54,874 nucleotides of DNA from Haemophilus sp. C1 (GTDB taxonomy: Bacteria > Pseudomonadota > Gammaproteobacteria > Enterobacterales > Pasteurellaceae). The translations under genes and the position numbers were made by a program. The DNA lies in the NCBI RefSeq assembly GCF_001276515.1, contig NZ_LDVZ01000013.1:1-54874 (forward strand), read 5' to 3'. This document shows, piece by piece, positions 13,555 to 24,625 of this stretch. Within the stretch, counting starts at the first letter, position 1. Each line of letters starts with the position of its first letter. The notes under the pieces were generated by a model. It did no database searches. It was not told the origin of the DNA and saw only the letters and a program-made list of their open reading frames with translations.

Positions 13555-15009
13555 TTATTTTGCTGGAATGTCCGCGAGTACTCTTGTCAATAAATCCCAA
13601 TAAGTTTGTACCGTTGCAATTTCCACTTTCTCATCTGGTGAGTGAGCATTTCGAATTGTTGGCCCAACTGAAATCATTTCTATGTGTGGATAATGTTCTT
13701 TTAAAAGACCACATTCTAATCCTGCGTGAATGACTTTCACTACAGGTTGCTCGCCTAGCACTTCAGCATAATGTTTGCGAGTAACGTCTAAGATGGTTGA
13801 GTCATTTACAGGTTGCCAGCCAGGATAAGGCGCAGAAAACTCAACTTTTGCATTTGCTAAGATTGCAAGTGAGCTAAGCATTTCAGTCACGTAATATTTA
13901 CCGCTTTCAATTAATGAACGAACTAAAATAGTGCTTTTTACAACATTGCCTTCTGTTTTCAATACGCCAACGCTTAATGAACTTTCTACAACATTTTTAA
14001 CTACATCACTATTGCGGATTACGCCGTTTGGCAATACGTTGAGTGCGTTAATAACCGTTTGAGTGCTTTGTGCTGTGAATACGGTAGGGGATTTTTCTGC
14101 AAATTCTACAAAAAGTGTGAAATTAGGTTCTGCAATTGCTAATTCTTCTTTAAGCACAACCGCAAGATTTTCTACCGCATTTTCTATGGTTTTTACATCG
14201 CCATTAAAGGCTAACACAGCCGCTGCTTCTCGAGGAATTGCATTACGAATTGAACCACCACGAATTTCAGAGAGAGCAAAGTGCGGTTCATTTTGAGAGA
14301 GTTTTGCTAATACTCGTGCTAAGACTTTAATTGCATTTGCACGCCCTGTGTGAATATCGCCGCCAGAGTGGCCGCCACGTAAACCTTTAAGGGTGATTTG
14401 TGCGCTGTGCTCAAACGTATTAGTTTCATATTGAACGGGAATTTCAAAGTTTGCGTTAATTCCGCCCGCACAACCAATGTAAATTTCGCCAATTTCTTCG
14501 GTATCTGTATTGATTAAAATTTCAGATTGTAACCAGTTATGACGTAAGCCTTTTGCGCCATCCATGCCGGTTTCTTCTGTCATTGTTAAAAGCACTTCAA
14601 GAGGTGGATGCGCTAAATCATCGCTTTCTAACACCGCTAAAGTAGAGGCTAAACCGATACCATTGTCAGATCCTAACGTTGTGCCTCGTGCTTTTACCCA
14701 TTCTCCATCAATATAAGGTTGAATAGGATCTTTGGTAAAATCATGCGGGTTACCTTCATTAGCCTGTGGCACCATATCTAAGTGCGCTTGTAGAACAACA
14801 GGCGTGTGATTTTCCATTCCTTTCGTTGCGGGTTTACGAATGAGAACATTCCCCACTTCATCGCGTTCAACAAAAAAATTCTTTTCTTTCGCCCAATTTA
14901 CAATAAAGTTAGCTAACACATCTTCATGATGAGAAGGGTGAGGGATTGCACAGATTTGATCGAACCATTTCCATAACAATGAAGGTTGAAGTGTTGTAAT
15001 TTCAGACAT
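13555..15009 (-). CDS. pepD: Aminoacyl-histidine dipeptidase (peptidase D, M20C)
   Basis: 484 aa (E. coli 485). Zinc dipeptidase with broad specificity including carnosine-type Xaa-His. Metal-site residues are recognisable: His76 and Asp78 in QAHLDMV, Asp115 in TLGSDNGIG, Glu145/Glu146 in [10 protein letters not shown]. The inserted dimerisation lid domain between the two parts of the catalytic domain has the usual size. An uptake signal core lies in the gene near 14279. No signal peptide; cytosolic. Confidence 0.96.
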   Translation of the reverse strand: MSEITTLQPSLLWKWFDQICAIPHPSHHEDVLANFIVNWAKEKNFFVERDEVGNVLIRKPATKGMENHTPVVLQAHLDMVPQANEGNPHDFTKDPIQPYIDGEWVKARGTTLGSDNGIGLASTLAVLESDDLAHPPLEVLLTMTEETGMDGAKGLRHNWLQSEILINTDTEEIGEIYIGCAGGINANFEIPVQYETNTFEHSAQITLKGLRGGHSGGDIHTGRANAIKVLARVLAKLSQNEPHFALSEIRGGSIRNAIPREAAAVLAFNGDVKTIENAVENLAVVLKEELAIAEPNFTLFVEFAEKSPTVFTAQSTQTVINALNVLPNGVIRNSDVVKNVVESSLSVGVLKTEGNVVKSTILVRSLIESGKYYVTEMLSSLAILANAKVEFSAPYPGWQPVNDSTILDVTRKHYAEVLGEQPVVKVIHAGLECGLLKEHYPHIEMISVGPTIRNAHSPDEKVEIATVQTYWDLLTRVLADIPAK

Positions 15010-15115
15010 ATTTGCTCCTTTTTACTGAAAATATTCACGAAATAATAGCATAAAACACCATTTCGGGTTATCCTTACGCAATTTTTATTTATCGATAAAT
15101 TTCTAAGGTGCAATT

Positions 15116-15583
15116 ATGAGCGAAAAATATGTGGTGACTTGGGATATGTTTCAAATGCATGCCCGCAAATTATCAGAACGTTTACTTCCGGCTTCTCAAT
15201 GGAAAGGTATTATTGCGGTGAGTCGCGGTGGTTTATTTCCAGCAGCTGTTTTGGCTCGTGAGTTAGGTCTTCGCCATATTGAGACTGTTTGTATCGCAAG
15301 TTATCACGATCATAACAATCAAGGTGAATTACAAGTTCTTCATGCCGCTCAAGTGCCAAATGGCGGAGAAGGGTTTATCGTAGTAGATGATTTAGTTGAT
15401 ACGGGTAATACAGCGCGTGCGATTCGTCAAATGTACCCTAATGCAAAATTTGTAACTGTATTTGCAAAACCTGCAGGTGCAGAATTAGTAGATGATTACG
15501 TGATTGATATTCCACAAAATACTTGGATTGAGCAACCTTGGGATTTAGGTTTAACCTTCGTTCCACCTCTCTCTAGAAAATAA
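15116..15583 (+). CDS. gpt: Xanthine-guanine phosphoribosyltransferase
   Basis: 155 aa (E. coli 152). Salvages guanine, xanthine and to a lesser extent hypoxanthine with PRPP. The PRPP motif [11 protein letters not shown] lies at residues 90-100. Divergent from pepD (106 bp apart). I recall that H. influenzae Rd carries two gpt copies, one beside pepD and one beside glpK; here one copy is flanked by both genes. Confidence 0.95.
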   Translation: MSEKYVVTWDMFQMHARKLSERLLPASQWKGIIAVSRGGLFPAAVLARELGLRHIETVCIASYHDHNNQGELQVLHAAQVPNGGEGFIVVDDLVDTGNTARAIRQMYPNAKFVTVFAKPAGAELVDDYVIDIPQNTWIEQPWDLGLTFVPPLSRK

Positions 15584-15603
15584 TTTTTATACAGATACAG
15601 AAT

Positions 15604-15644
15604 AAAAGAGCGGTCAAAATAAAAGAAGTTTTGACCGCTCTTTT
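15604..15644. terminator. Strong bidirectional terminator with AGAGCGGTC arms
   Basis: A 16-bp perfect stem (15604-15619 with 15629-15644) with the core AGAGCGGTCAAAA, A-rich on one side and T-rich on the other. It lies between convergent gpt and glpK. The same core appears in the 13504 terminator. Confidence 0.85.
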
Positions 15645-15665
15645 GTATGAGAATTAATTTATAAA

Positions 15666-17177
15666 TTATTCTTCATCTTCTTTTGCCCATTCTAATGAGC
15701 GTTTAACTGCTTTTTTCCAGCCTTTGTAGCGACGTTCGCGTTTTTCATTGTCGCTGTCTGGACTGAAGGTGCGTTCTACACGGGCTTTATCGCGAAGCTC
15801 GTCTAAATCTTTCCAAAAGCCTGTTGCTAAACCAGCAAGATAAGCGGCACCTAGAGCGGTTACTTCTTTCACGACAGGGCGTTCAACATTTACATCTAAA
15901 ATATCAGCTTGGAATTGCATTAAGAAATTATTGTTTGTCGCGCCACCATCTACACGGAGATATTGTAAGCGTTCACCCGAATCTGATTGCATAGCCTCTA
16001 AGACATCGCGGGTTTGGTAAGCGATAGATTCTAAGGTTGCACGAACAATATGATTACGGTTTGCACCGCGAGAAAGGCCAAAAATTGCACCGCGCGCATA
16101 TGGATCCCAATATGGTGCACCTAAACCCGTGAAAGCTGGAACAACATATACGCCATTACTATCTGTCACTTTTTGTGCGAAGTATTCAGAGTCAAAACTA
16201 TCGTGAACAATTTTGAGTTCATCACGGAGCCATTGGATTGATGCACCCGCGATAAATACAGAACCTTCTAAGGCATATTCTGGTTCGCCTTTTGCATTAC
16301 AAGCAATGGTTGTGAGAAGTCCATTTTTGGATGTAATGGCTTTGTTACCTGTGTGGAGCAACATAAAGCAGCCTGTGCCATAAGTGTTTTTGGCTTGGCC
16401 TGCATGTACGCAAAGATGTCCGTAAAGCGCAGCTTGTTGGTCGCCCGCAATCCCTGCAACAGGAATACGAACGCCGCCTTTACCACCGATATTGGTTTGG
16501 CCGTAAATTTCAGAGGAATTACGCACTTCAGGTAACATTGAACGAGGAATATTCAAGATTTCAAGCATCTTGTCATCCCATTGTTTGGTGTGAATGTTAA
16601 ATAACATGGTACGAGATGCATTGGTATAATCGGTTACGTGCACTCGGCCTTGAGTCAGTTTCCATACAAGCCAAGTATCAACGGTACCAAATAATAATTC
16701 GCCTCGTTCTGCTTTTTCTCGAGCACCTTCAACGTTATCCAAAATCCATTTTACTTTTGTACCAGAGAAGTAAGGATCAACCACTAGGCCAGTGGTATTA
16801 CGAATGTATTCTTCATGACCATCGGCTTTTAATTTATCGGTAATGTCTGCTGTACGGCGACATTGCCATACAATAGCGTTGTAAACAGGCGTACCCGTTG
16901 CTTTTTCCCATACAATGGTGGTTTCACGTTGGTTGGTGATACCGATAGCGGCTATTTCATCAGATGTAATGCCCGCTTTGGCAACGACTTCATTTAAGGT
17001 TGAGCTTTGAGTTGCCCAAATTTCCATTGGGTTATGTTCTACCCAGCCAGCTCGAGGGTAGATTTGGGTAAATTCACGTTGTGCTATTTCAACCACATTC
17101 GCATTATGATCTAATAATACTGCGCGAGAGCTTGTTGTGCCTTGGTCTAATGCAATGATGTATTTTTTGTCTGTCAT
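15666..17177 (-). CDS. glpK: Glycerol kinase
   Basis: 503 aa (E. coli 502), FGGY family. Phosphorylates glycerol to sn-glycerol-3-phosphate. The N-terminal phosphate-binding loop DQGTTSSRA is at 11-19; [15 protein letters not shown] and the [18 protein letters not shown] segment near 410-430 are FGGY signatures. It lies 20 bp downstream of glpF on the same strand, forming a glpF-glpK operon. Confidence 0.97.
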   Translation of the reverse strand: MTDKKYIIALDQGTTSSRAVLLDHNANVVEIAQREFTQIYPRAGWVEHNPMEIWATQSSTLNEVVAKAGITSDEIAAIGITNQRETTIVWEKATGTPVYNAIVWQCRRTADITDKLKADGHEEYIRNTTGLVVDPYFSGTKVKWILDNVEGAREKAERGELLFGTVDTWLVWKLTQGRVHVTDYTNASRTMLFNIHTKQWDDKMLEILNIPRSMLPEVRNSSEIYGQTNIGGKGGVRIPVAGIAGDQQAALYGHLCVHAGQAKNTYGTGCFMLLHTGNKAITSKNGLLTTIACNAKGEPEYALEGSVFIAGASIQWLRDELKIVHDSFDSEYFAQKVTDSNGVYVVPAFTGLGAPYWDPYARGAIFGLSRGANRNHIVRATLESIAYQTRDVLEAMQSDSGERLQYLRVDGGATNNNFLMQFQADILDVNVERPVVKEVTALGAAYLAGLATGFWKDLDELRDKARVERTFSPDSDNEKRERRYKGWKKAVKRSLEWAKEDEE

Positions 17178-17197
17178 AGTATTACTCCTTCAAATAA

Positions 17198-17992
17198 TTA
17201 TTTACTATCGCAATTACAAGGTAAATTGCTGCCAATTGCTTTTTTGTATAACCATGCACCAGCTAATGCGCCTAAAACAGGTGCAACCATTGGAACGATA
17301 AAATAAGGGATTTCGCGACCGCCTGTTAAAGCGAGTTCGCCCCAGCCAGCGAGGTAAGCGAAAAATTTTGGTCCGAAGTCACGAGCTGGATTCATGGCAA
17401 AACCTGTTAATGGGCCCATAGCACCGCCGATAACCGCAATTAATACACCGATTAATAATGGAGCAAGTGGACCACGAGGTACACCGTTTCCATCGTCAGT
17501 TAATGCCATAATTAATGCCATAAGAATTGCAGTAATCACAAATTCCACAGCAAAGGCTCCACCAATGCTTAAACTTGGATGAGGATAAGTGGAGAATGTA
17601 CCCGCAAGGCTTAAACTTTCTTGTGTACCACGAACAATGTTGTGGGCTGTTTCATAATCAATAAAAACATTGCGGTATAAGGTATAAACTAATGCTGCAG
17701 CAAAGAATGCGCCTAGCATTTGTGAAATGATGTAAGGAATTACTTTTTTGCCGTCAAAGCAAGCAAATTTCCAAAGGGCAATGGTTACTGCAGGGTTTAG
17801 ATGTGCACCAGATAAACCAGCTGTTGCATATACTGCAAGTGCAACGCCCATCCCCCACATAATGCTGATTTCCCACAAGCCAAAACTAGCGCCAGCTACT
17901 TTTAGTGCTGCAACGCAGCCCACACCAAAGAAAATCAATAAGGCTGTACCTAAAAACTCGCCAATACAGTTCGCTTTTAATGATTTATCCAT
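17198..17992 (-). CDS. glpF: Glycerol uptake facilitator (aquaglyceroporin)
   Basis: 264 aa with six membrane helices and two half-helices. Both NPA boxes are present: NPA at 66-68 (GAHLNPAV) and 201-203 (AMNPARDFG), with the selectivity Arg204 after the second. The Asp after Arg204 marks the glycerol-type rather than pure water channel. Upstream on its strand comes the terminator of glpT; protein D (hpd), expected between glpF and glpT in H. influenzae, is absent. Confidence 0.96.
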   Translation of the reverse strand: MDKSLKANCIGEFLGTALLIFFGVGCVAALKVAGASFGLWEISIMWGMGVALAVYATAGLSGAHLNPAVTIALWKFACFDGKKVIPYIISQMLGAFFAAALVYTLYRNVFIDYETAHNIVRGTQESLSLAGTFSTYPHPSLSIGGAFAVEFVITAILMALIMALTDDGNGVPRGPLAPLLIGVLIAVIGGAMGPLTGFAMNPARDFGPKFFAYLAGWGELALTGGREIPYFIVPMVAPVLGALAGAWLYKKAIGSNLPCNCDSK

Positions 17993-18210
17993 AGATCACT
18001 CCTTAGAAGTGCGGTTGAAATGAAGGGTGTTTTCCCTAAATAAAAGGGAAGAAGAATTTATTAGAATAGAATACGGAGTTTTTTGAAATAGCCTCCTTAT
18101 TTGAATTCTAGGTTAGAACACCTAGATTGATTATGATGTTACTCTGTTAGAGTAGCCTTTTGACTTCTAATTGAAACCTATTTAATTGTGTTTTTTTCAG
18201 AATTTGTTAC
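17993..18210. other. glpF upstream region, no ORF
   Basis: About 218 bp upstream of glpF on the minus strand. It holds one uptake signal core near 18007. No coding potential of note and no recognisable remnant of hpd. It should contain the glpFK promoter, but I cannot place one with confidence. Confidence 0.6.
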
Positions 18211-18248
18211 AAAAAAGGCGACTAAGCAATTTGCCCGCCGCCTTTTTT
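18211..18248 (-). terminator. glpT terminator
   Basis: A 10-bp stem AAAAAAGGCG / CGCCTTTTTT (18211-18220 with 18239-18248), 7 bases after the glpT stop. On the minus strand it ends in a T run. Confidence 0.85.
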
Positions 18249-18255
18249 AAGCTAA

Positions 18256-19698
18256 TTATTTAGTACCGTAGGTATCGCCTAATTTCGCTTTGTGTTTTCC
18301 TTCTTCAACCATTACGATTAAGAGTAATAACACCGCTAATACACCACCGCCGATCATTACGTAGAAACCACCGTCCCATCCGTAATGTTGAGCTGCCCAA
18401 CCGATAACTGCAGATGCAGAAACTGTACCACCTAAGTAACCGAATAAACCAGTGAAACCTGCTGCAGTACCTGCTGCTTTTTTCGGTGCTAACTCAAGCG
18501 CGTGTAAACCGATTAACATTACAGGACCATAGATTAAGAAACCGATTAAAGTCATTAAAATGAAGTCAGTTAATTGGTATGGGTTTTGATACCATGCGCT
18601 GTAGTTTGCTAATTCAGCTTCTGGTGTAGCTGGGTTCATCCAGTACGCAACAACCGCTGCAGTAGTTAAGATCATGAAGATGAAACCTGTTAAACCACGT
18701 TTACCTTTGAACACTTTATCTGATACCCAACCACATAATAATGTACCCGGAACCGCTGCTAATTCATAGATTGTGTATGCCCATGCGGTACCTTTGATGT
18801 TGAAGTGTTTTACTTCGCTCAAGTAAACCGGAGACCATTTTAATACGCCGTAGCGGATTAAATAGACGAACACGTTAGCAATCGCGATGTACCATAACAA
18901 TTTGTTTTTTAATACATAAGTTACGAAGATTTCTTTTGCAGTTAAATCGTTTTCGTAAGTTTTTTCGTTATAGTCATCAGGGTAATCATTACGCCATTTT
19001 TCGATTGATGGTAAACCACAAGATTGTGGAGTATCACGCATGACGAAGTACACAGGAATTGCACAGATCATCGCTGCAATACCAGGATAGTATAAAGATT
19101 GTTGCCAGATGTCTTTTGCTTGCGCTTCAATACCGTGAGTACTGAAGAAAATTGCACTAGCTAATAACACCATTGCACCTGGCATCATACCACCGATATT
19201 ATGCGCTGTATTCCAAATTGACACGATAGTACCGCGTTCAGATTTAGACCACCAGTGCACCATTGTACGACCACATGGAGGCCAACCCATACCTTGGAAC
19301 CAACCATTTAAGAAGATCATCACCCACATGATAGCGATACCAGAGGTCGCCCATGGGAATAGACCCATTAAGGTCATACATAAACCAGATAGTAATAAAC
19401 CAAATGGTAGGAATACACGAGGGTTAGAACGGTCAGACATACCAGCCATTACGAATTTTGATAAACCGTAAGCAAGACCAGCTGCAGAACCGATTACACC
19501 AAGCTCAGCTTTTGTATAAAGGCCAGCTTGAATTAAACCAGGTTGTGCTAAGTCAAAGTTTGCACGCACGAAATAGTATGCGGCATAACCAAAGAAGATC
19601 CCTGCGAATACTTGCCAACGTAAGCGTTTATACGTGGAATCAATTTTTTCCGCCGGAAGTTCCGCAATATGCGGAGCGGGTTTGAATGGTCCAAACAT
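18256..19698 (-). CDS. glpT: Glycerol-3-phosphate:phosphate antiporter
   Basis: 480 aa, MFS organophosphate:Pi antiporter with 12 membrane segments. The GlpT/UhpT hallmark region ([30 protein letters not shown]) is clear. It is somewhat longer than E. coli GlpT (452) because of N- and C-terminal tails. It is divergent from glpABC across a region with two CRP-type sites. Import of G3P feeds GlpABC and lipid synthesis. Confidence 0.96.
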   Translation of the reverse strand: MFGPFKPAPHIAELPAEKIDSTYKRLRWQVFAGIFFGYAAYYFVRANFDLAQPGLIQAGLYTKAELGVIGSAAGLAYGLSKFVMAGMSDRSNPRVFLPFGLLLSGLCMTLMGLFPWATSGIAIMWVMIFLNGWFQGMGWPPCGRTMVHWWSKSERGTIVSIWNTAHNIGGMMPGAMVLLASAIFFSTHGIEAQAKDIWQQSLYYPGIAAMICAIPVYFVMRDTPQSCGLPSIEKWRNDYPDDYNEKTYENDLTAKEIFVTYVLKNKLLWYIAIANVFVYLIRYGVLKWSPVYLSEVKHFNIKGTAWAYTIYELAAVPGTLLCGWVSDKVFKGKRGLTGFIFMILTTAAVVAYWMNPATPEAELANYSAWYQNPYQLTDFILMTLIGFLIYGPVMLIGLHALELAPKKAAGTAAGFTGLFGYLGGTVSASAVIGWAAQHYGWDGGFYVMIGGGVLAVLLLLIVMVEEGKHKAKLGDTYGTK

Positions 19699-19810
19699 AA
19701 TTTTTTCTCCAACTTTTAATTATGTGTAAGTTTTATTCACCCTTTATTAGACAGTAAGGGATAGGCGCATAATAAAAGAAAATAAAAAATAAGGAAGTAA
19801 AAAAAGTAAA

Positions 19811-19832
19811 AAATGTGAAGTGTTTCACAAAA
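19811..19832. promoter_or_regulatory. CRP-binding site 1
   Basis: TGTGA-N6-TCACA at 19814-19829, matching both half-sites of the CRP consensus with flanking A/T. It lies in the divergent glpT-glpA control region. Confidence 0.85.
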
Positions 19833-19865
19833 ATTTTACACCATTTGAGCGAATGCGAAAATTAT

Positions 19866-19881
19866 TGTGATCGGTATCACA
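19866..19881. promoter_or_regulatory. CRP-binding site 2
   Basis: A second perfect TGTGA-N6-TCACA, centred 52 bp from the first. Two ideal sites suggest cAMP-CRP control of both divergent operons. Confidence 0.85.
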
Positions 19882-19990
19882 AAATTGTTTTCTTTTGCGC
19901 TCAAAATGTTGTTAATTTTGCCGCACTTCTCTACAATGCCTGTGATTTTTATATTACTTTTTTGTTAAATTTTGGGAATTGGGGGTAAAC

Positions 19991-21682
19991 ATGGGATTAT
20001 CGCCTAGCATATATAAAGATGTTGGAGATTTTTCGCCACTCAGTACCGATGTCATTATTATCGGTGGTGGCGCAACGGGTGCTGGTATTGCGCGTGACTG
20101 TGCACTTCGTGGTATTGATTGTATTTTATTGGAACGCCGCGATATTGCGACCGGTGCGACAGGACGTAACCACGGATTATTACACAGCGGTGCACGTTAT
20201 GCCGTGAACGACCAAGAATCTGCTGAAGAATGTATTAAAGAAAACCGCATTTTGCGCAAAATTGCGCGTCATTGCGTAGATGAAACGGAAGGCTTATTTA
20301 TCACGTTGCCTGAAGATTCTCTCGACTATCAAAAAACCTTCCTTGAGAGTTGTGCAAAATCTGGAATTGATGCGCAAGCCATTGATCCTGACTTAGCTAA
20401 AATTATGGAGCCTTCTGTAAATCCAGATTTAGTGGGGGCTGTTGTTGTGCCAGATGGTTCTATTGACCCATTCCGTTTAACGGCCTCTAATATGATGGAT
20501 GCGACAGAAAACGGCGCAAAAATGTTCACTTATTGCGAAGTAAAAAATTTGATTCGTGAAGGTGGAAAAGTGATTGGTGTGAATGTGTTCGATCACAAAA
20601 ATCGTAGAGAACGCCAATTTTTTGCACCGCTTGTTGTGAATGCTGGTGGTATTTGGGGACAAGGGATTGCGGAATATGCCGATCTCAAAATCAAAATGTT
20701 CCCAGCGAAAGGTGCATTGCTCGTAATGGGCCATCGCATTAATAAACTTGTCATTAACCGCTGCCGTAAACCAGCTGATGCCGATATTCTAGTTCCAGGC
20801 GACACAATTTGTGTTATTGGTACAACGTCAAGCCGTATTCCTTATGATCAAATTGATAATATGCAAGTGACGCCAGAAGAAGTGGATATTCTTTTCCGTG
20901 AAGGTGAAAAACTTGCCCCGAGCTTGCGTCATACTCGCGTATTACGTGCTTATGCTGGGGTGCGTCCATTAGTTGCGAGCGATGATGATCCATCAGGTCG
21001 TAATGTGAGCCGTGGTATTGTGCTACTTGACCACGCAGAACGTGATGGCTTAGATGGCTTTATTACTATCACTGGCGGTAAGTTAATGACTTATCGTTTA
21101 ATGGCTGAATGGGCGACCGACCTTGTTTGTAAAAAACTTAATAAAACGGCTCGTTGTGTAACAGCGGAGCAACCTTTGCCGGGCTCTACTGAAAGTCGTC
21201 AAGAGACCAACCAAAAAGTCATTTCATTACCAAGTACCATTCGTTATTCTGCTGTGTATCGTCATGGTTCACGTGCTACTCGTTTGCTTGAAAAAGAACG
21301 TTTAGATCGTTCAATGGTGTGTGAATGTGAAGCGGTGACGGCGGGCGAAGTGCGCTATGCAATTGATGAACTTAGCGTAAATAACATTGTGGATTTACGT
21401 CGCCGTACTCGTGTTGGTATGGGTACTTGCCAGGCTGAGCTTTGTGCATGTCGTGCTGCTGGCTTAATGAACCGTTTTGAGGTGGCAACACCAACTCAAT
21501 CAACCACTCAACTTTCTGCTTTTATGGAAGAACGCTGGAGAGGTATTGAGCCGATTGCTTGGGGTGAAGCTATTCGCGAAGCCGAATTTACATCTTGGAT
21601 GTATGGTAGCGTATTAGGTTTAAATGATGTGAAACCACTTGATGAACAAGCACAACAAGGGACGGATAGCAATGAATTTTGA
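19991..21682 (+). CDS. glpA: Anaerobic glycerol-3-phosphate dehydrogenase subunit A
   Basis: 563 aa (E. coli 542). FAD-dependent catalytic subunit that oxidises G3P to dihydroxyacetone phosphate. The FAD motif GGGATGAG is at 25-32. Near the C-terminus a BFD-like [2Fe-2S]-type cysteine cluster (CECE, then [10 protein letters not shown]) is seen. I take the ATG at 19991, preceded by GGGGG; the frame opens four codons earlier at TTG. It overlaps glpB by 11 bp. Confidence 0.96.
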   Translation: MGLSPSIYKDVGDFSPLSTDVIIIGGGATGAGIARDCALRGIDCILLERRDIATGATGRNHGLLHSGARYAVNDQESAEECIKENRILRKIARHCVDETEGLFITLPEDSLDYQKTFLESCAKSGIDAQAIDPDLAKIMEPSVNPDLVGAVVVPDGSIDPFRLTASNMMDATENGAKMFTYCEVKNLIREGGKVIGVNVFDHKNRRERQFFAPLVVNAGGIWGQGIAEYADLKIKMFPAKGALLVMGHRINKLVINRCRKPADADILVPGDTICVIGTTSSRIPYDQIDNMQVTPEEVDILFREGEKLAPSLRHTRVLRAYAGVRPLVASDDDPSGRNVSRGIVLLDHAERDGLDGFITITGGKLMTYRLMAEWATDLVCKKLNKTARCVTAEQPLPGSTESRQETNQKVISLPSTIRYSAVYRHGSRATRLLEKERLDRSMVCECEAVTAGEVRYAIDELSVNNIVDLRRRTRVGMGTCQAELCACRAAGLMNRFEVATPTQSTTQLSAFMEERWRGIEPIAWGEAIREAEFTSWMYGSVLGLNDVKPLDEQAQQGTDSNEF

Positions 21683-22970
21683 TGTAGCCATTATTGGCGG
21701 TGGTTTGGCGGGTTTAACCTGTGGCATCGCCCTTCAACAACGCGGCAAACGTTGCGTGATTATCAACAACGGTCAAGCAGCCATTGATTTTGCATCCGGC
21801 TCTTTAGATTTATTAAGCCGTATGCCATCAACCAAAAATGGAGAAGGTCGCGCGGTAGAAAATTTAAAAGAAAATATCACCGCACTTCGTAATGAATTGC
21901 CAGCCCATCCTTATAGTTTATTGGGCGCAGAGAAAGTGCTTGCTAAAGCACAAGATTTTGAACGTTTAGCCAATGAATTAAATCTTGATTTACTTGGTTC
22001 TACGGAAAAGAACCATTGGCGTGTAACAGGCTTAGGCAGTTTACGTGGTGCGTGGCTTTCACCAAATAGTGTGCCAACTGTACAAGGCAATGAACGTTTT
22101 CCGCATAAACGTATTGCAGTGCTTGGTATCGAAGGTTATCACGATTTTCAACCTCAACTTTTAGCGGCGAATTTGGTGTTAAATCCACAATTTGAGCATT
22201 GTGAGGTGACCAGTGGTTTCTTAAATATTCCACAATTAGATGAACTTCGCAAAAATGCTCGTGAGTTCCGTAGTGTAAACATCTCTCAACTTCTAGAGCA
22301 CAAACTTGCGTTCAATGATCTCGTTAAAGAAATTATTGAATCAGCGCAAGGCGCAGAAGCCGTATTTTTACCGGCTTGTTTTGGTTTAGAAAACCAAGAA
22401 TTTATGACCGCACTTCGTGATGCAACTAAACTCGCATTATTTGAATTACCAACGTTGCCACCATCATTACTTGGTATGCGTCAACGTATTCAATTACGCC
22501 GTAAATTTGAATCCCTTGGCGGTTTAATGATTAATGGTGATAGTGCATTGAGCGCAACATTTGAAGGAAATCAAGTACGTTGTATCAACACTCGCTTGCT
22601 CGAAGATGAGGAAATTACCGCAGATAATTTCGTACTAGCTTCAGGCAGTTTCTTCAGTAAAGGTCTCATTTCTGAATTCGATAAAATTTATGAGTCAGTT
22701 TTTGAATCCGATATTATCGGTGTTGAAGGGTTTAACGATAAAGATCGTTTCACTTGGACTGCTCATCGTTTTGCTCATCCACAACCTTATCAATCAGCCG
22801 GTGTGGCAATAAATGCTCAATGCCAAGTGCAAAAGAGCGGTCAATATTTAACGAATTTATATGCCGTCGGTAATGTAATTGGTGGGTTTAATGCGCTTGA
22901 GCTTGGTTGTGGTTCGGGTGTCGCAGTTGTAACAGCCTTGGCAGTTGCTGATGAAATCTTGGCGAAATAA
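21672..22970 (+). CDS. glpB: Anaerobic glycerol-3-phosphate dehydrogenase subunit B
   Basis: 432 aa (E. coli 419). Flavoprotein subunit with an N-terminal dinucleotide fold GGGLAG at 9-14 and a closing [23 protein letters not shown] near the C-terminus typical of GlpB. The ATG at 21672 lies inside the end of glpA, so translation is likely coupled. Two uptake signal cores (about 21881 and 22408) and one AGAGCGGTC-type variant (near 22833) lie in the gene. Confidence 0.95.
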   Translation: MNFDVAIIGGGLAGLTCGIALQQRGKRCVIINNGQAAIDFASGSLDLLSRMPSTKNGEGRAVENLKENITALRNELPAHPYSLLGAEKVLAKAQDFERLANELNLDLLGSTEKNHWRVTGLGSLRGAWLSPNSVPTVQGNERFPHKRIAVLGIEGYHDFQPQLLAANLVLNPQFEHCEVTSGFLNIPQLDELRKNAREFRSVNISQLLEHKLAFNDLVKEIIESAQGAEAVFLPACFGLENQEFMTALRDATKLALFELPTLPPSLLGMRQRIQLRRKFESLGGLMINGDSALSATFEGNQVRCINTRLLEDEEITADNFVLASGSFFSKGLISEFDKIYESVFESDIIGVEGFNDKDRFTWTAHRFAHPQPYQSAGVAINAQCQVQKSGQYLTNLYAVGNVIGGFNALELGCGSGVAVVTALAVADEILAK

Positions 22971-22981
22971 GGGGGAATAAT

Positions 22982-24262
22982 ATGGATAATAATATTCAAC
23001 GACTCATTGATAGTGCAAAGCAATCCATTAATTCACCTGAAAGCCATAAATATATCGACGAAAGTTTTGAAAGCTGTATTAAATGTACGGCTTGTACCGC
23101 TGTTTGTCCGGTTTCACACAACAATCCGCTTTATCCTGGTCCAAAACAATCAGGCCCAGATGGTGAGCGTTTACGCTTAAAATCTGCAGAACTTTACGAT
23201 GAAGCACTTAAATATTGTACCAACTGTAAACGTTGTGAAGTGGCTTGTCCATCTGATGTGAAAATCGGTGATTTAATTGTGCGTGCGCGTAATAATCACT
23301 TAGCACAGTCTAAAAAACCGTTAATGAATAAATTGCGTGATGCGATTTTAAGTAACACTGATGTAATGGGGAAAATCAATACGCCATTAGCGCCGATTGT
23401 AAACACCATCACAAGTCTAAAAGCCACCAAATTTATGTTGGAAAAAACGCTAAAAATCAGTAAAGAACGTACTTTACCTAAATATGCGTTTGGCACGTTC
23501 CGTAGCTGGTATATGAAAAATGCGTTACAAGACCAACAAAAATTTGAGCGTAAAGTCGCGTATTATCATGGTTGCTATGTGAACTATAATAATCCACAGC
23601 TTGGTAAAGAATTCCTTAAAGTGTTCAATGCGATGAACATTGGAGTGATGTTACTAGAAAAAGAAAAATGCTGTGGTTTACCATTAATGGTGAACGGTTT
23701 CCCAGAGCGTGCACGTAATATTGCACAGTTCAATACCGATTACATTGGAAAAATGGTAGATGAAAATGGACTAGACGTGATCAGTGAAGCATCGAGCTGT
23801 TCACTTAATCTGCGTGATGAATACCACCATGTTTTAGGTATCGACAATGCTAAAGTGCGTCCGCATATTCATATGGTGACGCCATTCTTATACCAACTGT
23901 TCAAAGAAGGTAAAACATTACCATTGAAACCACTTAAACTTCGAGTGGCTTATCACACCGCTTGTCACGTAGATAAGGCGGGTTGGGCACCTTATACTTT
24001 GGAAGTGTTGAAAAAAATTCCTGGTTTAGAAATCATTATGTTACCTAGCCAATGTTGTGGTATTGCTGGGACTTACGGTTTTAAATCAGAAAACTATGAG
24101 GTTTCACAATCTATTGGTAAAAACCTATTCGATAATATTAACGAAGGTGGGTTTGATTACGTCATATCTGAATGCCAAACCTGCAAATGGCAAATTGATA
24201 TGTCATCCAATGTGACCTGTATTCACCCATTAACCTTACTCTGCATGTCGATGGATGCTTAG
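22982..24262 (+). CDS. glpC: Anaerobic glycerol-3-phosphate dehydrogenase subunit C
   Basis: 426 aa (E. coli 396). Membrane-anchoring iron-sulfur subunit that passes electrons to menaquinone. Two ferredoxin-type [4Fe-4S] motifs are present: Cys32/35/38/42 and Cys79/82/85/89. Two CCG domains follow (CCGLPLM and CCGIAGTYG), as in heterodisulfide-reductase-like subunits. It lies 11 bp after glpB and is followed by a hairpin terminator. Confidence 0.96.
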   Translation: MDNNIQRLIDSAKQSINSPESHKYIDESFESCIKCTACTAVCPVSHNNPLYPGPKQSGPDGERLRLKSAELYDEALKYCTNCKRCEVACPSDVKIGDLIVRARNNHLAQSKKPLMNKLRDAILSNTDVMGKINTPLAPIVNTITSLKATKFMLEKTLKISKERTLPKYAFGTFRSWYMKNALQDQQKFERKVAYYHGCYVNYNNPQLGKEFLKVFNAMNIGVMLLEKEKCCGLPLMVNGFPERARNIAQFNTDYIGKMVDENGLDVISEASSCSLNLRDEYHHVLGIDNAKVRPHIHMVTPFLYQLFKEGKTLPLKPLKLRVAYHTACHVDKAGWAPYTLEVLKKIPGLEIIMLPSQCCGIAGTYGFKSENYEVSQSIGKNLFDNINEGGFDYVISECQTCKWQIDMSSNVTCIHPLTLLCMSMDA

Positions 24263-24269
24263 AAATAAG

Positions 24270-24302
24270 AAAAATGCACTTTGTAATGAAAGTGCATTTT
24301 TT
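24270..24302 (+). terminator. glpABC terminator
   Basis: A 13-bp stem, AAAAATGCACTTT (24270-24282) with AAAGTGCATTTTT (24289-24301), and a T run, 8 bases after the glpC stop. Confidence 0.85.
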
Positions 24303-24310
24303 ATAAGTAG

Positions 24311-24625
24311 AAAAAAGTGCGGTAAATTTTATTTGTATCCAAAAAGCTAGACTAAACAAATTAACCATTGAGATGAAGATTTTATTATGGGTAAACATTA
24401 CACAATCAAATTTAAAATAGGTTATCCAACCAATTCTGAATAGGAAAATGAGTATCAACAGATACTGCTAGTTTTTATAATAAATAAGATCAATGGTTCA
24501 AACCAAGGCTGGCGTATCAAATGGCAACTTATCGATGTTCAACTGAAATTAAAAGGACTGAATTCGACACAATATCATCATCAGTCCTTAATTAAATAGT
24601 CTAGGTTTTGTGGCAAATCAATTTA
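24311..24625 (+). mobile_element. Internally deleted IS150-type (IS3 family) remnant with both terminal repeats
   Basis: This 360-bp gap between convergent glpC and asnA has no intact gene. The left end is an uptake signal (24315-24323), then AATTTTATTTG, then ATCCAAAAAGCTAGACT. The right end, read on the minus strand from the asnA stop codon, is TAAATTGATTTGCCACAAAA then CCTAGACT. Both align with the repeats at the window ends. Inside, an ATG at about 24387 begins MGKHYTIKFK and stops after 18 codons, like the first residues of an IS3-family OrfA. The interior is degenerate and too short for a transposase. Confidence 0.6.

Noticed and set aside
13385..13603. 72-aa frame starting within tRNA-Sec
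   Set aside because: Runs from the tRNA through the terminator into the pepD end; clearly non-coding.
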